In this document: piece after piece, positions 1 through 7,107 of the stretch
How the letters are laid out: every line of letters starts with the position of its first letter
Position numbering within the stretch: the stretch's first letter is position 1
Assembly (NCBI GenBank): GCA_964440345.1
Contig: CAYTSA010000083.1
Coordinates: forward strand, 1 to 17,658
Reading direction: 5' to 3'
DNA from: CAYTSA01 sp964440345
GTDB lineage: Bacteria > Desulfobacterota > Desulfovibrionia > Desulfovibrionales > Desulfovibrionaceae
DNA length: 17,658 bases
The notes under the pieces: model-generated
The model's input: the letters and a program-made list of their open reading frames with translations, nothing else
What the model was told of the DNA's origin: nothing
Database searches by the model: none
Made by a program: the position numbers and the translations under genes

Positions 1-1
1 A

Positions 2-649
2 TTAAAGGACGACGAATTTCGTAAAGAATATGCACGAATCAGCCCGATTTTCTCTGTCATAAAGTCATTGATAAAAATGCGCTTGCAGAAAGGGCTCACC
101 CAAAAGGATGTGGCCAACCGCATGGGAGTCAAACAGCCTGTGGTGGGCCGCCTGGAACGATTTAACGCAACCGATGTTAAACTTTCCACCCTTGTGCGCT
201 ACGCTGAAGCCTTAGACTGCGCCCTGGACATAGGACTGAGAACTGCTGACAGCCAACAGTCCTTCGAAAAGCAAAAACCGTCTCAAGCGAGCGTGAGCCA
301 AGATTACGGCATAGACACTGCAGTAGTGGATGCATGTTTTGCCGAGGCCAGACACATGCTTGATGATGCGAAACATGAGGAAACGAACTTTCCTGAAGAC
401 ATCAACGAATCATCCATGCTGTTAATCCACTTGCGCAAAGAGCCTGGCCGCAATAAATCGTGGATAATAGACGTGCAGGGGCAGGAGTTCGACACTTCCT
501 TCAGGCACAAGCACAAAGCCGTCGAGTATTGCGAACAGCTGCAGGAAAAACTAGGGGCCAAACTGATCATCACTGACGCACAGGGAAATTTGGAACAAAG
601 CATACCAGCGCCGTATCAGTGCGCTTTGGCAGCTCATGGTCAACAGTGA
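2..649 (+). CDS. XRE-family HTH protein with DUF2188-like C-terminus (5' partial)
   Basis: The reading frame is open from the window edge (codon at 2-4), so the true start lies outside. A TTG at 68 is only an internal codon. The residues before it (DDEFRKEYARISPIFSVIKS) have the spacing seen before the HTH in HigA-type XRE antitoxins. The helix-turn-helix follows directly (GLTQKDVANRMGVKQPVVGRL, encoded around 92-155), then helices typical of the Cro/C1 fold. After a linker, the last ~60 residues (from SWIIDVQGQEF) have a Trp-strand, a Lys/Ala helix and a closing strand (AKLIITDAQGNLEQ) that resemble DUF2188. The family suggests a DNA-binding antitoxin or regulator. A toxin gene, if present, would lie left of the window. 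The HTH call is firm; the C-terminal match is by eye. Confidence 0.8.
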   Translation, partial: LKDDEFRKEYARISPIFSVIKSLIKMRLQKGLTQKDVANRMGVKQPVVGRLERFNATDVKLSTLVRYAEALDCALDIGLRTADSQQSFEKQKPSQASVSQDYGIDTAVVDACFAEARHMLDDAKHEETNFPEDINESSMLLIHLRKEPGRNKSWIIDVQGQEFDTSFRHKHKAVEYCEQLQEKLGAKLIITDAQGNLEQSIPAPYQCALAAHGQQ

Positions 650-929
650 CATGTTTTGGGGGCTTACTTCCATACAATGGACGGCGTTGGCCACTGCAGT
701 GATGGCAATTTTTTCAATCGCCTCAGTAGGGCTAGCCTGTGTCATATATACGGAGAGCAAAAGGAGGGACCGGCTGCTTCAAGACCAGTTCTACAAGCTG
801 CTTCTTGTTTTGATGGCGACAGCCCCGGAACTTGTCGAGGAAAAAATGAAAGAACGCCTGAAAGCAGCAGAAGAAGCCTACCATGGTCACTTTCACTTTG
901 ATTTTTTCAAACGTTTTCATCACGAATAG
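636..929 (+). CDS. Small single-pass membrane protein, function unknown
   Basis: 97 residues. The start at 636 overlaps the end of the HTH gene by 14 bases; a second ATG at 651 (MFWGL) sits two bases after that gene's stop codon and is an equally likely start. Either way translation is probably coupled. Residues ~14-37 form one hydrophobic membrane segment (TALATAVMAIFSIASVGLAC), followed by a basic, charged helix (ESKRRDRLLQDQFYK) and an amphipathic helix rich in Glu and Lys, probably cytoplasmic. The tail is rich in His and Phe (HGHFHFDFFKRFHHE). No good ribosome site is visible. I do not recognise the family. The context suggests it acts with the HTH protein, but this is inference, and a chance ORF cannot be fully excluded. 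Confidence 0.55.
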   Translation: MVNSDMFWGLTSIQWTALATAVMAIFSIASVGLACVIYTESKRRDRLLQDQFYKLLLVLMATAPELVEEKMKERLKAAEEAYHGHFHFDFFKRFHHE

Positions 930-937
930 TTCCCTGC

Positions 938-961
938 CGCCTGCAGTACTTCATACAGGCG
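938..961 (+). terminator. Possible weak terminator hairpin
   Basis: CGCCTG (938-943) pairs perfectly with CAGGCG (956-961) across a 12-base loop, just after the stop codon at 927-929. A pyrimidine-rich stretch follows at about 963-991. The stem is short and there is no clean T-run, so this is tentative. Confidence 0.25.
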
Positions 962-1030
962 CCTCTTGTGCGCTGTCTTTCTTCTTTTCTGTATTGCTAT
1001 CCCGCCCCTGACAACCGCCCGTCACGCAAA

Positions 1031-1059
1031 TTGAACTTTTCGTCAAAATTGCGTACAGA
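1031..1059 (+). promoter_or_regulatory. Possible promoter for ricT-metG
   Basis: TTGAAC (1031-1036) lies 17 bases before TACAGA (1054-1059) in an AT-richer part of the 213-base gap upstream of ricT. The -35 matches 4 of 6 consensus bases and the -10 only 3 of 6, so it is a weak candidate. A 10-base palindrome (CTGCCGGCAG) lies at 1095-1104. Nothing else is seen in the 930-1142 gap. Confidence 0.3.
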
Positions 1060-1142
1060 TATTTTTTCCCGCATTTTCGTGGGATATGACACCACTGCCG
1101 GCAGGCTGCTCATCGCCGCCGGTTTTACATACAGGAAGGTTC

Positions 1143-2483
1143 ATGAGCACGCTATTAGGCATTAAATTCCGTGATTACGGACAGATATATTATTTCGACT
1201 CCGGCGCATTCGTCGTAAATGAAGGCGACTCAGTCCTCGTCAAAACCGAGCAAGGCATGGGTCTGGGCAAGGTTGTCCAGAAAAGCGGCCACCCGTCCGC
1301 AGACGACCAGGACATCAAGTCCATCTACCGGCTGGCCGGGGAAGAAGACCTGAAGCAGCAGGAAGAGAACGAGGCCCTGGCCAAGGAAGCCCGCCACTAT
1401 TGCCGCCAGCGCATCAAAGAACGCAATCTGGACATGAAGCTGGTGGACGTGGAGGTCTTCTTCGACCGCGGCAAGCTCATCTTCTACTTTACCGCGCCCA
1501 GCCGCATAGACTTTCGAGATTTGGTCAAGGACCTGGTCAAGGCGTACCGGACCCGTATAGAGTTGCGCCAGATAGGCGTGCGGCATGAAACCCAGATGGT
1601 CGGCGCCATGGGCAACTGCGGCCTGGTCTGCTGCTGCCGCGGTTTTTTGCGCAAATTCGCCCCTGTCACCATCAAGATGGCCAAGGAACAAAACCTGTTC
1701 CTGAACCCTTCCAAAATATCCGGCATGTGCGGACGGTTGCTCTGCTGCCTGAGCTACGAGCAAGAAAACTATGAGAACTTTCACCGCAATTGCCCGAAAA
1801 TAGGCAAAAAATACGCCACAGACCAGGGTCTGGTCAAAGTCATCCGCTCAAACCTCTTTCGCAACAGCCTCACCATCATTAACGAGATGAACGAGGAAGT
1901 GGAGGTGACCATTGAAGATTGGCAGGACATGAACCCCTCCCGGCCAGACCCCGAGCAGCTGCAAAACGCCCAACAGAACCAACAGCAACAGCAGCCCCAA
2001 CCCAAACAGCCCCCCCGGCCCAGGCCAAAGCCCAAGCCAAAAAGCAAGGCCCCGGCCACATACGACGTGGACAGCTTGCAGGAATTCACTCTGGAAGCGG
2101 AAGAGGCGGCTATGGACACCAACGTGGAGGCGGTTGATCCCTCCACCACTCCCTTGGCCCCCGACTCCACGCAGTCCAGAAAAAGCTCCGCCAAACAGTC
2201 AGCAGACCAGGACGAGAAAAAGCAAGGCAAGCGATCCAGAGGCCGCTCACGCTCGCGCAAGAAAAAACCGCAGGAGTCCAAGGGCCAGGAGCAGATAGCC
2301 GGCGGCGCCAAGCCCAAAGAAGCGAAAAAAGACGAAACCGGAACCAAGGCCAAAACCAGCGAACAGCAGCAAGAGAAAAAGCCAAAGCCCAAACGCCGGC
2401 GACGCAAAAACAAATCCAAATCCGGCGGCCAAAAAGACGGACAGGCCGGCGGGGCCAAAACGGACTCCGGTCCCAGCCAGTGA
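1143..2483 (+). CDS. ricT: PSP1-domain Fe-S complex subunit RicT (YaaT), long basic tail
   Basis: 446 residues. The ATG at 1143 is chosen because AGGAAGG (1133-1139) sits just before it; an in-frame ATG at 1086 lacks this and adds non-family residues. Residues 1-260 are the PSP1/RicT domain, with the diagnostic Cys-rich core at about 155-205 (C159, C163-165, then SGMCGRLLCCLSYE). In Bacillus subtilis, RicT with RicA and RicF forms an Fe-S-bearing complex that affects RNase Y-dependent RNA processing. What it does in Gram-negative anaerobes is less clear. Residues ~265-446 are a low-complexity tail rich in Gln, Pro, Lys and Arg (NQQQQQPQPK, then SRGRSRSRKKK), much longer than the Bacillus protein. 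This tail looks disordered and could bind nucleic acid (inference). metG follows on the same strand. Confidence 0.9.
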   Translation: MSTLLGIKFRDYGQIYYFDSGAFVVNEGDSVLVKTEQGMGLGKVVQKSGHPSADDQDIKSIYRLAGEEDLKQQEENEALAKEARHYCRQRIKERNLDMKLVDVEVFFDRGKLIFYFTAPSRIDFRDLVKDLVKAYRTRIELRQIGVRHETQMVGAMGNCGLVCCCRGFLRKFAPVTIKMAKEQNLFLNPSKISGMCGRLLCCLSYEQENYENFHRNCPKIGKKYATDQGLVKVIRSNLFRNSLTIINEMNEEVEVTIEDWQDMNPSRPDPEQLQNAQQNQQQQQPQPKQPPRPRPKPKPKSKAPATYDVDSLQEFTLEAEEAAMDTNVEAVDPSTTPLAPDSTQSRKSSAKQSADQDEKKQGKRSRGRSRSRKKKPQESKGQEQIAGGAKPKEAKKDETGTKAKTSEQQQEKKPKPKRRRRKNKSKSGGQKDGQAGGAKTDSGPSQ

Positions 2484-2490
2484 TTTTAGC

Positions 2491-2513
2491 GCGTTGTTGC
2501 GTTGCAACAACGC
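2491..2513 (+). repeat. Strong hairpin 1 in the ricT-metG gap
   Basis: GCGTTGTTGC (2491-2500) and GCAACAACGC (2504-2513) form a perfect 10-bp stem with a GTT loop, seven bases after the ricT stop codon. No T-run follows, so it is not a standard intrinsic terminator. It could protect the ricT 3' end or form part of a metG leader structure. Confidence 0.7.
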
Positions 2514-2517
2514 TCGC

Positions 2518-2546
2518 TCCTGAAACAATGTACACTTGTTTCAGGA
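2518..2546 (+). repeat. Strong hairpin or operator-like dyad 2 in the ricT-metG gap
   Basis: TCCTGAAACAA (2518-2528) and TTGTTTCAGGA (2536-2546) form a perfect 11-bp inverted repeat around the 7-base centre TGTACAC. It starts four bases after hairpin 1. No T-run follows on either strand. It may be an RNA hairpin in the metG leader or a dimeric repressor site. No convincing promoter could be placed between it and metG. Confidence 0.7.
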
Positions 2547-2648
2547 AAATGCATAAGAGAATCTCAACATTTTCAATGGTAAAATGCTCTAACCTGAACA
2601 CGGCGGCTTGCGCCGCGAAACGATCAATCCACTTGCAAGGAGCACCAC

Positions 2649-4594
2649 GTGAACCGCTTTTGCATCACCACTCCCATATATTACGTGAACGCTAAACCCC
2701 ACCTGGGCCACGGCTACACCACCATCGTGGCCGACTGCATGGCCCGTTTCCATCGCGCCATGGGCTGCGAGACCTTTTTCTTGACCGGCACGGACGAGCA
2801 CGGCGACAAGATCGTTCAGGCGGCAGAGAAAAATGCCAACAGCCCCCAGGAATATGTGGACGAAATCAGCGGCCTGTTCAAGGACCTCTGGCCCCAATTG
2901 AACATCTCCAACGACGACTTCATCCGCACCACCGAGAAGCGCCATAAAAAAACCGTCCAGGCCTTTCTGCAGCGAGTCTACGACAACGGCGACATTTACT
3001 TCGGTGAATACGGCGGCCACTACTGCTACGGCTGCGAGCGGTTCTACACCGACAAGGAGCTGGAGGGCGGGCTCTGCCCTCAGCACCTGACCAAACCTGA
3101 ATTCATTGAGGAAAAAAATTATTTCTTCAAGATGTCAGCGTACAGCGGCTGGCTGTTGGAGCACATTGCGAAGAACCCGGACTTCATCCGGCCGGAGCGC
3201 TACCGCAACGAGGTGGTCAGCCTGCTCAGCTCCGGCGCCTTGGAAGACCTGTGCATCTCCCGGCCCAAGAGCCGGCTGAGCTGGGGCATAGAGCTGCCTT
3301 TTGACACGGACTACGTCTGCTACGTGTGGTTCGACGCGCTGATCAACTATATCACCGCCCAGGGCTGGCCGGACGGGGAAAAGTTTGAAAAATTCTGGCC
3401 TGTCACCCAGCACCTGGTNNNNNNNNNNCCCACGCCGTGTTCTGGCCCACCATGCTCAAGGCCGCCGGCCTGGAACCTTACCGGCATCTGAACGTGCACG
3501 GTTACTGGCTGGTCAAGGACACCAAGATGTCCAAGTCCCTGGGCAATGTCATCGAGCCCGCAGAAATGGCCAAACGCTACGGCCTGGACGCATTCCGCTA
3601 TTTCCTCATGCGGGAGATGCGCTTCGGCAACGACGCCAGCTTCTCGCCCGAGGCCATGGAAACCCGCTACAACGCGGACCTGGCCAACGACCTGGGCAAC
3701 CTGTTCAACCGCGCGCTGTCCATGACCCACAAATATTTCGGCGGGCTGGTCCCGGAAGAAGGCGTATTGACCGACGCCGAGGAGGATATGAAGCGGCTTG
3801 GCCTGGACGCCGCGGCCAATTTTCAGGAGCTGTTCTCCCGCGCCGAATTTTCGAAAGCCTTGGACGCGCTGTGGGAGCTGGTCCGCGGCTTGAACCGCTA
3901 CATTGACCAGGCCGCGCCCTGGACCCTGTATAAGGAAAAGGACATGAGCCGGCTGGGCGCGGTGATGTACACCATGCTGGAAGGCATGCGCAAATCCGCG
4001 GCTTTGCTCTGGCCGGTCATGCCCCAGGTCTCTGCGCAGCTGCTGGAGCAACTGGGCTGCGCCGGCGGCGAAGGCAAGGACATGGCCCGCGAGCGTGACA
4101 TGTGGGGTCTGCTGCCCCAGGGGGCGCAAGTGGCCAAGACGTCAAACATGTTTCCGCGCATAGAACCGCCCAAGGAAGAGCAACCGGCCAAGCCCCAGAA
4201 GCAGAAGGCCGCAGCCAAAGAGTCAAAGCCTGAGGCCAAGAAAGCAGCGGGCGCCGCACCTGGCGACGACTTCATCGAATTCGAGGACTTCACCAAGGTG
4301 GACCTGCGAGTGGGCACGGTTCTGGTGGTGGAAGCACACCCCAAGGCCGACCGGCTGTACCGGCTGGAAGTGGACCTGGGCGAGGAGCTCCCCCGGCAGA
4401 TCATCGCCGGCCTGGCCGAGCACTTCACCCCAGACCAGCTGCAGGGCAAGCAGGTGGTGGTCGTGGCCAACCTGAAGCCGCGCAAGCTGCGGGGCTTGGA
4501 GTCCCAAGGCATGGTCATGGCGGTGAAGGACGCCAACGGCCTGCAGCTGCTCACGTCCACCGGCGAGGTAACGCCGGGGTCGAAGGTAAGCTAA
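2649..4594 (+). CDS. metG: Methionyl-tRNA synthetase, split by an assembly gap
   Basis: Charges tRNA-Met with methionine in the cytoplasm. The GTG start at 2649 follows AAGGAG (2637-2642) by six bases. The first part (2649-3418) holds the HIGH-type motif HLGH (residues 18-21) and a one-zinc knuckle (C126-x2-C129, C143-x2-H146), as in the Thermus-type enzyme. Ten Ns at 3419-3428 fall inside the conserved stretch that normally reads HL(I/V)GKDI..PHAVFW. The second part resumes in another frame with KMSKS (3524-3538), the helical anticodon-binding domain, a Lys/Ala-rich linker (about 4170-4262) and a C-terminal Trbp111-like OB-fold tRNA-binding domain (from DFTKVDLRVGTV). Total length is about 650 residues, normal for the long form. 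The frame change is explained by gap size, so the gene is probably intact. Its stop overlaps the convergent gene's stop. Confidence 0.95.
3419..3428. other. Assembly gap of ten Ns inside metG
   Basis: The frame before the gap and the frame after it differ, so the true missing length must leave remainder 2 when divided by 3. The motif expected here (V-GKDI plus two residues, then PHAVFW) needs 20 bases, which fits. The ten Ns are therefore a placeholder, not a measured length. Confidence 0.95.
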
Positions 4595-5271
4595 CCCTCG
4601 CCGTTCCTTCGCATCACGCTCTCCAGCTTGTAGCGGCGGTAGAGGGCGTAGCCCATCCAACTGGAGAGCAGAAACAGCCCGGCGCTCAGAATGGTGTTCA
4701 CCGTGGGGTCCACGCGCACGCCGCTTCCCAGCAGGGCGAAGATGAAGGACTGGGGCAGATGCCCTAGCATGGACCCGGCAAAGAACCACCGGGCCGGAAT
4801 GTGGCTCACGCCGCCCACCAGGTTGGTCAGCAGATTGCTTCCCACCGGCAGAAAGCGAATGATCAACGTCATGGTGAAAGGGTTGGTCCGCAGCACGGCG
4901 TTCAGCTTGCCTATGCGCTTGCCATAGCGCCGGACCACAAAATCCCGGCCCAGGAACCGGGCATAGTAGAAGCTGAGCATGGACCCGAGCATGGTGGCCA
5001 GCAAGCCCAGCCCCGTGCCCAGCCATACCCCGTAAGCGTAGCCTCCCAGAAAACAGACCGCTTGCCGCGGCAAGCCCAGCCCGGTGAACAGCGCGCCAAA
5101 CGCCAGTAAAAGCAGCTCGCCCCGCACGCCCTGGCCGCGGATGTTGGCGTCCACCCAGCTTTTGTCAAACGCATCGGCCAGGCCCATGGCTCGGGCCGCC
5201 CAGCCCACGGCGGCCAGCCCTAGCAGCATGGCCAGGCCCTTAAGTATGGCCTTGCGGTTGCGTTTATCCAC
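4591..5271 (-). CDS. TVP38/TMEM64 (VTT-domain, DedA-like) membrane protein
   Basis: 226 residues. I chose the GTG at 5271, because AGGAGGAG (5284-5277) precedes it at ideal distance; longer starts would run through the upstream gene. The N-terminus is basic (VDKRNRKAILKG), followed by a membrane segment. The VTT core has the re-entrant-loop pattern FTGLGLPRQAVCFLGGYAYG and the matching half GSMLSFYYARFLGRD, then RFLPVGSNLLTNLVGG. Several further membrane helices follow and a basic tail (RRYKLESVMRRNGEG). VTT/DedA proteins are inner-membrane transporters or scramblases; some DedA members move undecaprenyl phosphate. It overlaps the upstream 83-codon gene by 8 bases and ends in a stop codon that overlaps the metG stop from the opposite strand. 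Confidence 0.88.
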   Translation of the reverse strand: MDKRNRKAILKGLAMLLGLAAVGWAARAMGLADAFDKSWVDANIRGQGVRGELLLLAFGALFTGLGLPRQAVCFLGGYAYGVWLGTGLGLLATMLGSMLSFYYARFLGRDFVVRRYGKRIGKLNAVLRTNPFTMTLIIRFLPVGSNLLTNLVGGVSHIPARWFFAGSMLGHLPQSFIFALLGSGVRVDPTVNTILSAGLFLLSSWMGYALYRRYKLESVMRRNGEG

Positions 5272-5515
5272 GCCGGCTCCTCCTCTGTTTCCACAAAGAA
5301 GCGCACCACCAGCCGCACAGGCCGGCTTCCGCAAGGGCCAACAGCAGGTCCCGGCGCGAAACCGCCAACGCAAACAGAATAGCCGCAGCAGTCAAGGCGC
5401 CTGGCAACAGCCACGGCCCCCGGGCCAAACTGTGGTCAAAGGCCTGGGCCAGCAGCGCGCCAACCTGCAGCAACGCAGCCGCGCATGTAATGAAGAAGAC
5501 CAAAAGAGGGTCCAT
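5264..5515 (-). CDS. Small membrane protein, possibly LAB_N/GT-associated
   Basis: 83 residues with an ATG at 5515, nine bases after the glycosyltransferase stop. The end overlaps the start of the VTT gene by 8 bases, so it sits in a coupled three-gene operon. Three hydrophobic stretches are visible: residues ~4-24, ~35-53 and ~56-74, the last two joined by a short SRRD turn. It ends in a basic tail (WKQRRSRRG). The layout loosely resembles the lipid-A-disaccharide-synthase N-terminal (LAB_N) family, small membrane proteins often found beside DPM1/ArnC-type glycosyltransferases. However, the key aromatic residues are mostly absent, so the assignment is weak. It may serve as a membrane partner for the soluble glycosyltransferase (inference). 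Confidence 0.7.
   Translation of the reverse strand: MDPLLVFFITCAAALLQVGALLAQAFDHSLARGPWLLPGALTAAAILFALAVSRRDLLLALAEAGLCGWWCASLWKQRRSRRG
5277..5284 (-). promoter_or_regulatory. Ribosome binding site fixing the GTG start of the VTT gene
   Basis: On the minus strand AGGAGGAG is followed after five bases by GTG (5271-5269). It decides the start over longer in-frame options. Confidence 0.75.
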
Positions 5516-5524
5516 GACACCACG

Positions 5525-6289
5525 TCAGTTATGTTCTTTGATATCGTAGCGAATAAACCGCAGCTGCATCCAGCGCACGGCAATAAGATCGTACCAGGTG
5601 GTCAAAGCTCGGTCCAGCACCCCGTATTTGGACTTGCCGTGCAGCCGCGGCCGGTGGTTCACCTTGACCTCGGCTACGCTGGCGCCGTGCATTTTCATCA
5701 GCGTGGGGAAAAACCGATGCATGCCGGTAAAGACTGGCAGCTTGCGGGCCATATCTGTGCGCATCACCTTCAGCGAGCAGCCGGTGTCCTTGACCGTTTC
5801 CTTGCTCACCTTGTTGCGTACAGCGTTGGCAAATTTAGAGGCCCACTTCTTGGCCAGGGAATCCTGCCGGTTGGCGCGCCAGCCTATGACCATATCGTAG
5901 CCCTGGCCATAGAGTTCCAGCATGGCCGGAATGTCCGCGGGGTCGTTTTGCAGGTCTGCGTCCATAGTCACCGAGACCTCGCCCCGGGCCATCTGGAACC
6001 CGGCCGCAAAGGCCGCGGACTGGCCGCAGTTTTTCGCAAACGAGACATAGCAGACCCGCTGGTCCTTGGCCGCCAGGTCTTTGAGGACTTGCAAGCTGGC
6101 GTCGCTGCTGCCGTCGTCCACCAGGAGCAGCTCCCACTGTGACTGCACGCCGGCCATGGCCTCCACGCACTCGCCGTAGAGCACGGGCAGGTTCTCTTCC
6201 TCGTTATATACAGGAACGAGCAGGGTTATGGATTCGGGCAACGGCATGGCGGCGTTCTCTTTGTGGTGGGGCACTAATAGGTCAAACAT
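5525..6289 (-). CDS. Family 2 glycosyltransferase, DPM1/ArnC-like, without membrane anchor
   Basis: 254 residues, GT-A fold. The sequence shows the nucleotide-sugar-binding N-terminus ITLLVPVYNEEENLP (~21-35), VDDGSSD (57-63), the metal-binding DADLQNDP (110-117), DTGCSLKVMR (168-177) and the acceptor-loop pattern RPRLHGKSKYG (213-223). These mark the polyprenyl-phosphate glycosyltransferase group (DPM1, ArnC, GtrB), which moves a sugar from a nucleotide donor onto undecaprenyl phosphate at the inner membrane. The two C-terminal membrane helices of ArnC/GtrB are missing: the protein ends after RYDIKEHN. The ATG at 6289 has no clear ribosome site. The ATG at 6247 (MPLPES) follows AAAGAGAA and may be the true start. 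It is first in a three-gene cassette. Confidence 0.88.
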   Translation of the reverse strand: MFDLLVPHHKENAAMPLPESITLLVPVYNEEENLPVLYGECVEAMAGVQSQWELLLVDDGSSDASLQVLKDLAAKDQRVCYVSFAKNCGQSAAFAAGFQMARGEVSVTMDADLQNDPADIPAMLELYGQGYDMVIGWRANRQDSLAKKWASKFANAVRNKVSKETVKDTGCSLKVMRTDMARKLPVFTGMHRFFPTLMKMHGASVAEVKVNHRPRLHGKSKYGVLDRALTTWYDLIAVRWMQLRFIRYDIKEHN

Positions 6290-6300
6290 CCGGGCTTGTA

Positions 6301-6344
6301 AACCCTAGCGCCAGGCCTAAAGCTAGGCCTGGCGCTCCTGGGTT
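6301..6344 (-). terminator. Strong hairpin ending the T2SS operon
   Basis: AGCGCCAGGCCTA (6307-6319) and TAGGCCTGGCGCT (6324-6336) make a perfect 13-bp stem with an AAGC loop. An outer 5-bp helix (AACCC 6301-6305 with GGGTT 6340-6344) extends it. It starts two bases after the gspN stop codon. There is no proper U-tract, so it may work as an imperfect terminator or a 3'-end stabiliser ahead of the glycosyltransferase gene. Confidence 0.6.
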
Positions 6345-6346
6345 GT

Positions 6347-7093
6347 TCATCGGGGCATGAAGGCGTTCAGGCCCCGGCGCTGCACCTCCGCCACCGTGCC
6401 TTTTTTGACAAAGGTTTGTTCCGTGTCGCCCAGCATTACCGTGCCGGAAAATTCAAAGGTCGTGGCCGCCATCTGCTTCCAGTTCAGATTTGCCGTGCCT
6501 GTGGCTTGCACCGGTATGGGCTTGTCCGCGCTGAACTGCTCCACAGTCAGGGTGTCGCCCTGCAGGGCGGCCTTTACGGCCACGTTGGTAACCCGCATGC
6601 CGTCCGGCGCTATAAACACCGGCATGGCAATCTCCACCTGGCCGTATTCCGGCAGGCCGGCGTCCAGATTCATCTTCACGGCGCCCCGGCCCTGCGCCAG
6701 GCCTTCTATTTTCGTCTTGGGCAGCAACACGCCAAGGTCCAGGTCCCCGTCGAACACAACGTCTCCAGAGCGGCTCAAGCCTACGTCCATGAGGCTGCCC
6801 CGGGTGTCCACCACCAGCGACAAAAGCGGAGACAGCCCCAGCGAGGCGGAAAGACGGGGAATGAACAGCTCGGATTTTCCGGCCTGAATACGGACGCCGG
6901 ACAAGGTGTAGGAATTAACCGTACCGTCGCTCAGAGAGTCCCAGCTCACCTGCACAGCCTTTGACCGGGCGGCGGCTTTTTCCAGAACCACGGCCCAAAC
7001 CGTATCCCAGGGCAGAAAGAATATGGCCCCCACAGCCAGCCCGGCGACAAACAGCAGGCAGTTGACCACATATTTTCGTAGTATTGATAACAT
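6347..7093 (-). CDS. gspN: Type II secretion system protein GspN
   Basis: 248 residues. One N-terminal membrane helix (~8-28, CLLFVAGLAVGAIFFLPW) is followed by a periplasmic beta-rich domain of the GspN family (pattern WDSLSDGTVNSYTLSGVRI, then repeated amphipathic strands to NLNWKQMAATTFEFSG). GspN is an accessory inner-membrane T2SS component whose exact role is unsettled and which some systems lack. The ATG at 7093 is preceded by AGGAG, which overlaps the gspM stop (TAGGAG) at a rather long 11-base spacing. It is the last gene of the gsp operon, with a strong hairpin right after it. The family call rests on topology, gene order and the strand pattern rather than a single invariant motif. 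Confidence 0.78.
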   Translation of the reverse strand: MLSILRKYVVNCLLFVAGLAVGAIFFLPWDTVWAVVLEKAAARSKAVQVSWDSLSDGTVNSYTLSGVRIQAGKSELFIPRLSASLGLSPLLSLVVDTRGSLMDVGLSRSGDVVFDGDLDLGVLLPKTKIEGLAQGRGAVKMNLDAGLPEYGQVEIAMPVFIAPDGMRVTNVAVKAALQGDTLTVEQFSADKPIPVQATGTANLNWKQMAATTFEFSGTVMLGDTEQTFVKKGTVAEVQRRGLNAFMPR

Positions 7094-7107
7094 CCGCGTT
7101 CACGCTC

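Noticed and set aside
1781..2458. 225-codon open frame opposite the ricT tail
   Set aside because: It is the antisense image of the low-complexity tail, giving Ser/Cys/Leu/Phe runs with no domain.
2484..2648. T-box or S-box riboswitch before metG
   Set aside because: No T-box sequence, specifier loop or SAM-riboswitch core was seen; only two simple hairpins are present.
3419..3437. metG as a frameshifted pseudogene
   Set aside because: The break coincides with the N run and all catalytic and tRNA-binding motifs are intact on both sides; gap length explains the frame change.
3347..4129. 260-codon minus-strand frame spanning the N gap
   Set aside because: It is antisense to metG, crosses the Ns and has no family pattern.
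5084..6142. 352-codon open frame on the plus strand
   Set aside because: It is antisense to the VTT, 83-residue and glycosyltransferase genes, all of which have motifs or good topology; its own product has no recognisable domain.
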